From the NCBI GenBank assembly GCA_964630305.1, contig CAZVTR010000048.1, forward strand, positions 1-15,859: a DNA stretch of 15,859 bases. The letters run 5' to 3'. Below are positions 7,698-14,290 of this stretch, piece after piece (position 1 is the stretch's first letter; each line of letters opens with the position of its first letter). This DNA comes from JAKPPT01 sp964630305 (GTDB lineage: Bacteria; Spirochaetota; Spirochaetia; Treponematales; UBA12059). The position numbers were made by a program, and so were the translations under genes. The notes beneath the pieces are model-generated. The model saw only the letters and a list, made by a program, of their open reading frames with translations, did no database searches and was not told the DNA's origin.

Positions 7698-8522
7698 TCA
7701 ATCTCCAGGAATGTTTAAAAGAAAGTTAATAAGATTTTCAAGAAAAAAGTATTTTTGAGCTTTAGAAAATTTTTGTTCGACCAATACTTCATTAAAAATA
7801 GATAAAGTAGTTTCTATTTCATCACCGGCTAAAGGAAATTCTTTTCCTATCAGATATAGCTCTGCAGGTCTTGCACGTATGCATCGGCCATCGTGGAGCA
7901 TAATCCTCATATTTGTACAGCTTGAGTCTACAAAATCAGCAGTTAGCGCTAGCAATACTGTTTCGGGATCAGGAAACAGGTTTGTATTACTTTTTGCGAT
8001 AAGGAATACAGGCCATGAGTATTCTAAGGGAATTCTTATTCTTGTAAGAATGAATGAATCTGGCAGCAAAGATTTACTCTGCGGTTTTATTAAATCATGA
8101 ACTTTAAGCACTTTTACCGTGTTAAAACTGCGAAGTTCACAACTTGCATCGAGCAATGCAAGAATTGGAAATAATGTACCAGTGCCATTGACAAAAAGGT
8201 TCCCTCCAATTGTTGCAAGGTTGCGTGTTGAAAAAGTACCGACGGTTTCTATTGCCTTTTGCAGCGGAATCAATTGCATAAGATTAGGAATTTGTATAAT
8301 ACGGGATAAAGTCACTCCAGAGCCAAATTCAATAAAACGATCAGTCCTGGTAATTTTTTGAAGTTCCTGAATATTATGGAGAGAAATTATACTTACTGAT
8401 TTATTTGATGATTCGAGCATTAAATTAGTACAACCGGACGCTGGAACAACATTTGGAAAACGTTTATAAAAAGACAACGCCTCATTAAGATTTTGAGGTG
8501 CTGAAACTTCAGCGATTTGCAT
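7698..8522 (-). CDS. FAD-binding subunit of a xanthine dehydrogenase-family molybdenum hydroxylase (CoxM/XdhB-like), divergent
   Basis: This would be the flavin subunit that passes electrons from the Fe-S clusters to an acceptor. The 274 residues follow the family layout: N-terminal FAD-binding half, the signature TRNLATIGGNL (99-109) and a C-terminal CO-dehydrogenase flavoprotein-like part from about residue 170. Family members are usually near 290 residues. The first FAD loop, normally AGGTDL, reads ASGCTNL (28-34), so a Gly and the Asp are changed; the second loop (TIGGN) is intact. Flavin binding is therefore likely but not certain. The gene overlaps the 2Fe-2S gene by 14 bases. AAGGAAG lies about 11 bases before its ATG, inside the upstream gene. 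It is certain as a member of the family; its substrate cannot be told. Confidence 0.85.
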   Translation of the reverse strand: MQIAEVSAPQNLNEALSFYKRFPNVVPASGCTNLMLESSNKSVSIISLHNIQELQKITRTDRFIEFGSGVTLSRIIQIPNLMQLIPLQKAIETVGTFSTRNLATIGGNLFVNGTGTLFPILALLDASCELRSFNTVKVLKVHDLIKPQSKSLLPDSFILTRIRIPLEYSWPVFLIAKSNTNLFPDPETVLLALTADFVDSSCTNMRIMLHDGRCIRARPAELYLIGKEFPLAGDEIETTLSIFNEVLVEQKFSKAQKYFFLENLINFLLNIPGD

Positions 8523-8997
8523 AGCGGTTTATTCTTCCTTCTTTTTTTTCAAGAGCTGTATAAGTAATTTCTCGAAAAACAGTTTCTGATAGACATTTAC
8601 AATTTATTGATGATAAAATTGTGTCAATTAAATGTGATTCAGGACGAATAGGCATATCAAGAATATATGATAATAAAAGTATTCGAGATGACTCGCAGTA
8701 CATACACCATGATGCATGATGCTCTATGATGGAATCTGAAATAAGCGTGTAATTATTTGTTTGCTTAACACCTTCTAATGTTATAATTTCTGTACCTCTC
8801 AGCTTAAAGGCTGGTATAAGACAGGAGTTTGATGGATATCCATTTAAAAGAATCATGCATTTACCGCAGCTTCCCGATGTACAATCGCTATGCAATGATG
8901 CAATTCCGCATTGCTTTTTAAGTACAGTCAATGCTTTTTCTTGAGCGTGTGCGCTTATGGAAATGTCTTCTCCATTTAGAATAAAATTGATTGTCAT
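8509..8997 (-). CDS. 2Fe-2S subunit of a molybdenum hydroxylase (CoxS/XdhC-like)
   Basis: The 162-residue product has a plant-type ferredoxin domain followed by the all-helical [2Fe-2S] domain, the standard build of the small subunit. All eight cluster ligands are present: Cys39, 44, 47 and 59 for the ferredoxin-type cluster (C-X4-C-X2-C-X11-C) and Cys98, 101, 133 and 135 for the second (CMYC and CKC). The normal QCGYCTPG of the second cluster is changed to WCMYCESS, so the conserved Gln, which in relatives lies near the molybdopterin, is a Trp, and the Gly and Pro-Gly are lost. Electron transfer should be possible; the contact with the Mo subunit may differ. The start overlaps the Mo-subunit stop by 4 bases (ATGA), with AGGA 6 bases upstream, so translation is likely coupled. 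Confidence 0.9.
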   Translation of the reverse strand: MTINFILNGEDISISAHAQEKALTVLKKQCGIASLHSDCTSGSCGKCMILLNGYPSNSCLIPAFKLRGTEIITLEGVKQTNNYTLISDSIIEHHASWCMYCESSRILLLSYILDMPIRPESHLIDTILSSINCKCLSETVFREITYTALEKKEGRINRYANR

Positions 8998-11078
8998 TCA
9001 TCATCCTTTGGAATGGTATCGGTTTCAATAGAAAATGAAAATGCATCGTTCAAATTAGCCTTTAACATACTATCTTTATAATCAATAAATGAATCATTTT
9101 TAACAGGAGTATCACTTATAAGCTGTAAAGCGTTCAGAGCTGCAGCGGGTATAAGCCCGTATGCAAGTTCGCCAATGTTTTTTGGTTCTGAATCACTTTC
9201 TATAAAATCAATTGTAATGGGAATGTTATGTATATCTGAAAGTCTACAATTGTAGTGTTGTTGATGAGATTTTATTGGCAAATATAATTTAGATACAGCT
9301 GTTTCTATATCTAATAATAGTGAATTACGAGCTTTTTCTCTATTGAGTATTTTACCAGCATTAACAACCATCCAGATACCTGTAATAGTTGGCTGCAGCG
9401 ATATACCTGAACATTCAAGCTCAACAACTGCAGCGCCCCATGTTTTTTGTGAAATATAGCTATTTTTATTTTCTTTTGGCTGCTTATAAAGTTTAGTTAC
9501 GCTAATTGGCAATGTTTCCCTAAAACGCTTTTTTTGAATATCAATGCATGCTTTTTTTATGAGATCATTGATTATTAAAACTGTAGAACCAGAAGAAGTA
9601 ATAAAATTTTCAATTTTACCATTAGGAATATCTTTTTCTGCAATTTTAATTACAGATTTTGATATTCCCATAATTTCAGCAGCAGTAGATTTAAAAATTT
9701 CTAATGATTCAGGATTATCAGGAACTTGCGGCAGTAGAATTATAAGATCAAGGTTTTTCTCAAGAGTAACTATAATAGAATGTCTCATAACATCGAGCTG
9801 ATGAAAATAACTCATTTGATTTTGACAACCGAAAGCAAATCCAATTGAATGCTGAGTTGATGTGTGAATTGCGTTAGTTTGTCTTGCTTTTACTAACTTG
9901 CAGGATGCATATTTTCTATTGAAATCACTTAGTAAAATAATCTTTTCAGTTATTTCATTAAAAATAGTATGTAAGGATGTAGTGTAACCTTTTTTTAGTG
10001 TGCTTATATTTTTTTTTCTAAATTGTATCGGATCCATTCGCGATACTGATGCACAATTATCAATTGCTTTTTCCAATGCAACAATCGCTTGTGCAGTCCC
10101 GAGGGCTGTGAACGAATCGTGAGGAGGTGTGTTTGTTTGAACACCATAGCTTTGAATGCGCACATGAGGTATATTGTAAATATCTTTTATAATACTATTA
10201 AATTGATTGAGAATTGTGGATGCACAAGGTGCTTGCCATCCAAAATCAGCACAAAAGACAACATCAAGTACTTGCAATGAGCCTTGTTCATCCATTCCTG
10301 TTTTAATGCTTATAAATGATTGAGGATGATGTGCGGGTGAGTATAAAAAATCCTCATTGCGCGAATAGAGCATTACTACTGGATGTTTTGAAAAATATGT
10401 AGCTAAAGCAGTATGGCAGGCTACAATTGCAGAATACCAAATTTTTGAGGAAAATGAGGGTGCAGAATATATTTTTTTTATTACTAAGTTTTCAGGTTTA
10501 ATTTTTAACATTTCACAGATTACTCGATGTGCAAGCGCTGGCCATTGCGAAGCTATATATATGTCCATTTTATCATAATTATACGTGCAGTATGCGGCAT
10601 ATATATCAGGATGAAACGAATAAGCTGATGTAAGATATAAAGATTGCTCAGTTTTTATTGCACTTTGCAAAAAGGCAATGTCGGGGTTTCCTTGAATTAC
10701 TATGTTTTTTGCGAGCAGTTGTCTGTATGAAAATGTCTTAAATTCCATTTCTGGCAATTTAGGCTCAATCGTCATTTTGACACTGTTTGCAAATGCAAGC
10801 AATTTTGTTCTGTCGGGTCCAGTTAAAATTGCTACAGGTTGTCCTTCAAAACGCACGGTTCTATCAGCTAAAATGGGTACTTCAGAAGTTCCAATTTTTA
10901 TAGTATGCTTTCCAGGAATATCATCGAATGTAATAAAACGATAATCTCTTGGCATATGGGGAAATTCGATAGACATAATTGTACCAAATGCTGCAGGCGA
11001 ACGTATCGTAACAGCATAATAGCAATCAGATGGTATGAGGTTTTCTATTAGACGGTTTTTTATATCACTTGTTTTCAT
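8994..11078 (-). CDS. Molybdopterin-binding subunit of a xanthine dehydrogenase/aldehyde oxidase-family enzyme (XdhA/CoxL-like), divergent
   Basis: The 694-residue product (relatives are commonly about 750-800) has an aldehyde oxidase a/b hammerhead domain at about 15-110 (IRSPAAFGTI; FEGQPVAIL) and then the Mo-binding domains. Alignment by eye is clear through QWPALAHRV (178-186), the TNTPPHDSF segment (315-323), MDPIQFRKKN (348-357) and IGELAYGLIPAAALNAL (635-651), where Glu637 fits the catalytic Glu of the family's GVGE motif. Two cofactor loops are altered: GGGFGGK reads SAPSFSSK (205-212), and the RGFG-type loop reads TALG (324-327). The reading frame is intact, so it is not an obvious pseudogene. 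It starts 2 bases after the aminotransferase stop without a clear Shine-Dalgarno, suggesting re-initiation. The coding sequence looks AT-richer than pyrFE. Substrate is unknown; a reduced or changed activity is inference. Confidence 0.85.
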   Translation of the reverse strand: MKTSDIKNRLIENLIPSDCYYAVTIRSPAAFGTIMSIEFPHMPRDYRFITFDDIPGKHTIKIGTSEVPILADRTVRFEGQPVAILTGPDRTKLLAFANSVKMTIEPKLPEMEFKTFSYRQLLAKNIVIQGNPDIAFLQSAIKTEQSLYLTSAYSFHPDIYAAYCTYNYDKMDIYIASQWPALAHRVICEMLKIKPENLVIKKIYSAPSFSSKIWYSAIVACHTALATYFSKHPVVMLYSRNEDFLYSPAHHPQSFISIKTGMDEQGSLQVLDVVFCADFGWQAPCASTILNQFNSIIKDIYNIPHVRIQSYGVQTNTPPHDSFTALGTAQAIVALEKAIDNCASVSRMDPIQFRKKNISTLKKGYTTSLHTIFNEITEKIILLSDFNRKYASCKLVKARQTNAIHTSTQHSIGFAFGCQNQMSYFHQLDVMRHSIIVTLEKNLDLIILLPQVPDNPESLEIFKSTAAEIMGISKSVIKIAEKDIPNGKIENFITSSGSTVLIINDLIKKACIDIQKKRFRETLPISVTKLYKQPKENKNSYISQKTWGAAVVELECSGISLQPTITGIWMVVNAGKILNREKARNSLLLDIETAVSKLYLPIKSHQQHYNCRLSDIHNIPITIDFIESDSEPKNIGELAYGLIPAAALNALQLISDTPVKNDSFIDYKDSMLKANLNDAFSFSIETDTIPKDDE

Positions 11079-11080
11079 AC

Positions 11081-12244
11081 TTAGCGCAATAATGTATGTA
11101 TCGTTTCAATAACACGATTAACTTGATTGTTATTCATTCCATGCCATATTGGTAAGCTTACAACACTGTTAAAATGTTTTAATGCGTTTGGAAAATCATC
11201 AGGTTTACAATGATAGTTTTTTGCATAGAATGGCATAATATGCAGCGGTATAAAATGAACCGATGTTCCAATGCCTGCGTTAGTAAGATTTTCAATTAAT
11301 TGGTCGCGGGATAATTTAGCATCATTCAGTATGCGCAGACTATATAAATGCCATGCATGATCTTTTGCTGTATGCTCAGGCGGTAGCAAGCAGCCTTTGA
11401 GGGATGAAAAAGCTGTATTGTATGCTTGAGCAATTGCGATTCGCATGGCTTTAAACTCATTTGCTTTTTTAAGCTGAACTCTCCCGATTGCGGATAGAAT
11501 ATCAGGAAGATTATACTTAAATCCAGCGTCCAATACTTCATAATACCATGAGGCACCTTTACTGGTGTATCGATTCCAAACATCTCTGTCTATTCCGTGG
11601 AGTCTCATGGTCTTAATGCGTTTAGCAAATTTTTCCGATGCAGTCACTACCATCCCGCCTTCGCCTGTGGTAATAGTTTTAGTTGCATAAAACGAGTAAA
11701 CACCTATATCACCTATGGTTCCAATGTATTTACCTTCATAGGTTACCGGAAATGCATGAGCGGCATCTTCTATCACCGTACAGCCATATTGATGTGCAGC
11801 AGAAACAATTTCATTCATTTTGCAGGGAAGCCCGCCAATATGGACAGGTATAACAGCTTTGCAATGTTTTGTGGTTTTTAAGAGTTCTGATAATTTTTCA
11901 GGATCGATATTAAAGCTACCTTGTTCGGTATCACAGAGTACAACTTTTGCACCGAGATGGTGAACAACAGCAGCAGTAGAAGCAAATGTGTACGGTGAAG
12001 TGATAACCGTATCACCATGACCAACACCAGCAGATTCGAGGGCTAAATGAAGGCCGCTTGTAGCAGAATTAACTGCAAAAGCAAATGGTGCATTAACAAA
12101 ACTTGCAAATTCTTTTTCAAAAGCAAGCGTTTCCGATCCAGTTGTCAGCCAGCCCGACCTCATGATTCGTAAGACAGCCTGTTCTTCCTCTTCAGATATA
12201 AGTGGTTTTGCAAAAGGTATAAACTCATTGTTGGTTTCTGACAT
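11081..12244 (-). CDS. DegT/DnrJ/EryC1/StrS-family PLP-dependent sugar aminotransferase
   Basis: The 387-residue product is a nucleotide-sugar aminotransferase that would place an amino group on a keto-sugar. Family marks are GWLTTGSET (31-39), VNSATSGLHLAL (58-69), EDAAHA (159-164) and SFYATKTITTGEGG (184-197), in which Lys189 is the PLP Schiff-base lysine. The start was set at the ATG at 12244 because GAGGA lies 8 bases upstream and the family N-terminus begins there; an in-frame ATG at 12271 would add nine unsupported residues. The gene overlaps the 4,6-dehydratase gene by 20 bases. The pair resembles PglF-PglE or PseB-PseC, which make UDP-4-amino-4,6-dideoxy-HexNAc, so the likely substrate is a UDP-4-keto-6-deoxy-HexNAc. 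The exact product stereochemistry cannot be read from sequence. Confidence 0.92.
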   Translation of the reverse strand: MSETNNEFIPFAKPLISEEEEQAVLRIMRSGWLTTGSETLAFEKEFASFVNAPFAFAVNSATSGLHLALESAGVGHGDTVITSPYTFASTAAVVHHLGAKVVLCDTEQGSFNIDPEKLSELLKTTKHCKAVIPVHIGGLPCKMNEIVSAAHQYGCTVIEDAAHAFPVTYEGKYIGTIGDIGVYSFYATKTITTGEGGMVVTASEKFAKRIKTMRLHGIDRDVWNRYTSKGASWYYEVLDAGFKYNLPDILSAIGRVQLKKANEFKAMRIAIAQAYNTAFSSLKGCLLPPEHTAKDHAWHLYSLRILNDAKLSRDQLIENLTNAGIGTSVHFIPLHIMPFYAKNYHCKPDDFPNALKHFNSVVSLPIWHGMNNNQVNRVIETIHTLLR

Positions 12245-13691
12245 AATCTGGTTCCTCCACTGTAGGTACATACTGTTTTATTATTTCATAAAGCTTATGA
12301 ACATTTCTATACGATTCGCTTTCCGGATTAAATATGGTTTCAAGATTTTTAGTTAGAGTTTCGATATCTAACAGGTCGTAGTTTCTTTTCAGTAATGAAA
12401 TCCGTTCAAATTCGGTTTTCTCAAAGTTTTCATTTTGCGCAATAAGTGATTCATGAATTTTTTCTCCAGGTCGCAATCCTATAATTTCTATTGGAATATC
12501 CTTGTAAGGTTCATAACCATAAAACTTTATAATATTTTCTGCTAGTTCAAGAATTCGCACAGGGTATCCCATATCAAAAATATAAGACTCTCCGGATTTG
12601 CCTGTATGCGCGGTTTTCAATACCAGCGAACATGCTTCTGGAATAGTCATAAAATATCGTGTGGCATCGGGATGTGTTACAGTAACAGGTCCTCCATATT
12701 CAATTTGATGCTGAAATAATGGTATTATTGAGCCTCGTGATCCTAATACATTACCAAATCGCACGATAATCGGTTCCATCTGAGATTTTTTTGCTGATAG
12801 CACAATATGTTCGCCAATAAGCTTTGATGCACCGTAAATACAAATAGGGTCTACTGCCTTGTCGGTACTAATAAATACAAAACGTTTTGTTCCTGCTTGA
12901 ATTGCGGCATCAACTAAATGTTTAGTTCCGAGTACATTGTTTTCAATAGCAATAACAGGGTTTTGTTCCATAAGCGGAACATGTTTGTATGCTGCGGTAT
13001 GAAAAATTATATTAACTTTAAGTTTTTTAATGAGGTTATAAATGTATGCTCTGTCGCGAAGTTCACCAATGATTGGGACTATGGTTGTTGCTGTTCCTAC
13101 GCCGCCTTTTTGAAGATCACGCAATTCTCTGTCGATTGTGTATATAGAATTTTCTCCATGACCTAGAAGGTATAAACGTTCGGCTCCAGCTTCAAGAAGC
13201 TGACGGCAGAGTTCTGATCCTATTGAGCCCCCTGCGCCAGTTACAAGAATGCGCTTATTTTCAAACCAGGAAAGTGTTTCGGTAATATGGAGTGGGGCTG
13301 GTTTTCTTCCTAATATGTCTTGCGGATTAATTTCTCTAATTTGTGCGGCATGAGCATCGCCTTCAATAATGGTTGCTATTGATGGAATAATATGAATTTT
13401 GGTAAAACCATGTTCTTTGCCCAAATTATAGATTCTTTTTATTGTTGCATTATCAGCAGATGGTATTGCAATGATGAGTTCTTCTTGGGGGTGTTTTCCA
13501 AAGTTTTGTAGAGCGTTGGAAACTGGTCCCATGACAGGAATACCAAATATTCTAGAACCAATTTTTTGCGGATCATCATCAAGAAAAGCTTTAATTATGT
13601 AAAGATTAGATTTTTGCAAAAGCTCTTTTGCAAGAGACGTGCCTGCTATACCTGCTCCAATTATGATTATTGCTTTTCTTGAACTGTTCAT
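12225..13691 (-). CDS. CapD/FlaA1-like nucleoside-diphosphate-sugar 4,6-dehydratase (soluble, two Rossmann domains)
   Basis: The 488-residue product has an N-terminal Rossmann domain (GAGIAG at 12-17, about 1-130) and an extended SDR domain from about 145, with NAD(P)-binding GAGGSIG (152-158), STDK (275-278) and YGASK (286-290). The order is that of the WbpM/PglF/CapD family, whose members usually carry about four N-terminal membrane helices and exceed 600 residues. Here those helices are missing and the protein starts at the Rossmann fold. The large membrane members usually have Met in the catalytic triad, whereas this one has Tyr286 as in the small FlaA1/PseB enzymes. Probable reaction: UDP-GlcNAc to a UDP-4-keto-6-deoxy-hexosamine, which the next gene's aminotransferase would use. 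The ATG overlaps the antiterminator stop (ATGA), with AAAGGA about 6 bases upstream. Confidence 0.9.
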   Translation of the reverse strand: MNSSRKAIIIIGAGIAGTSLAKELLQKSNLYIIKAFLDDDPQKIGSRIFGIPVMGPVSNALQNFGKHPQEELIIAIPSADNATIKRIYNLGKEHGFTKIHIIPSIATIIEGDAHAAQIREINPQDILGRKPAPLHITETLSWFENKRILVTGAGGSIGSELCRQLLEAGAERLYLLGHGENSIYTIDRELRDLQKGGVGTATTIVPIIGELRDRAYIYNLIKKLKVNIIFHTAAYKHVPLMEQNPVIAIENNVLGTKHLVDAAIQAGTKRFVFISTDKAVDPICIYGASKLIGEHIVLSAKKSQMEPIIVRFGNVLGSRGSIIPLFQHQIEYGGPVTVTHPDATRYFMTIPEACSLVLKTAHTGKSGESYIFDMGYPVRILELAENIIKFYGYEPYKDIPIEIIGLRPGEKIHESLIAQNENFEKTEFERISLLKRNYDLLDIETLTKNLETIFNPESESYRNVHKLYEIIKQYVPTVEEPDYVRNQQ

Positions 13692-14215
13692 GCATTGTCC
13701 TTTTTTTGTATGTTTTCAAATGCGACTTCAATAATAAAAGGTGTGTTGCACATGTCAATGCGCACTTTTGCGCGTTGTTTTCTTTTGTTAACTTTTATAA
13801 TATAACCTTCGAGATCCTTGAGAATGCCGTCTACAACGACAATTCTATCATTTTCATCAAAATAGACAGTCGATATCTGTTTGTTTTTAGGCTGAAAGAA
13901 ATATGTTAATAATTGGGTGTCTTGAGCACTCAATGGAATCGGCGTTAGTGTTTGCGGAAGAATCCTCACAAAATATGGAACTTTTTGGATAAGTGTAATC
14001 AGCTGTAAAGGGAGTTCTTTTTCTGGATATTCAAGAAAAACATAGCCGGGAAATACTATTTGTTCGTTGCTTTTAATTGTGCCTTGTTTCCGGATAGGTT
14101 TAATATGAACAGGAATATGTATTGATGTTGTAAATAGTTTTTCAAGTTTGAATAACAATTTTTGTTTAAATTGAGTTTCATATCCTGTTGATACCTGGAT
14201 TGCAAAGAAATGCAT
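13688..14215 (-). CDS. NusG-family specialised transcription antiterminator (LoaP/RfaH/UpxY-like)
   Basis: The 175-residue product has a NusG N-terminal (NGN) domain at about 1-105 (FFAIQVSTGYE at the start, FPGYVFLEY at 55-63) and a KOW domain at about 122-155 (DRIVVVDGILKDLEGYIIKV). Paralogues of this size at the head of long polysaccharide or secondary-metabolite operons (LoaP, UpxY, RfaH) travel with RNA polymerase and suppress termination. LoaP has been reported in spirochaetes as well as Firmicutes and Actinobacteria. It is not the housekeeping NusG, as judged by its divergent sequence and its place directly before sugar-nucleotide genes. The ATG at 14215 was preferred over an in-frame GTG at 14221 because AAGGA is then about 9 bases upstream and the protein begins at the NGN consensus. 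It overlaps the next gene by 3-4 bases. Confidence 0.88.
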   Translation of the reverse strand: MHFFAIQVSTGYETQFKQKLLFKLEKLFTTSIHIPVHIKPIRKQGTIKSNEQIVFPGYVFLEYPEKELPLQLITLIQKVPYFVRILPQTLTPIPLSAQDTQLLTYFFQPKNKQISTVYFDENDRIVVVDGILKDLEGYIIKVNKRKQRAKVRIDMCNTPFIIEVAFENIQKKDNA

Positions 14216-14259
14216 GTACACCTGTCCTTTGACTGTATAATAAATATCGGTATGCCTCT

Positions 14260-14289
14260 ATTGTAGCATAACTCAATGAGACAATGGAA
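14260..14289 (-). promoter_or_regulatory. Extended -10 promoter for the antiterminator operon
   Basis: On the minus strand, TGCTACAAT (14260-14268) is an extended -10 (TGn plus TACAAT). A weak -35-like TTCCAT (14284-14289) is 18 bases upstream, next to the stop codon of the preceding gene. The predicted start near 14253 gives a leader of about 38 bases. No clear hairpin of the kind LoaP recognises was found in that leader, and no terminator separates the preceding gene, so read-through from upstream is also possible. Confidence 0.45.
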
Positions 14290-14290
14290 G

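Noticed and set aside
8994..11078. Mo subunit as a pseudogene
   Set aside because: The frame is intact and coupled to its neighbours, and conserved segments persist to the C-terminus; divergence alone does not show decay.
12245..12271. Longer aminotransferase start at 12271
   Set aside because: GAGGA is placed correctly for the ATG at 12244, and the family N-terminus begins there.
14216..14221. GTG start at 14221 for the antiterminator
   Set aside because: It adds two residues and is too close to the AAGGA; the ATG at 14215 has better spacing.
14216..14290. LoaP-type leader hairpin or terminator between the HEAT-repeat gene and the antiterminator
   Set aside because: Only very short dyads (such as CTCA/TGAG) were found, with no stem long enough to support a call.
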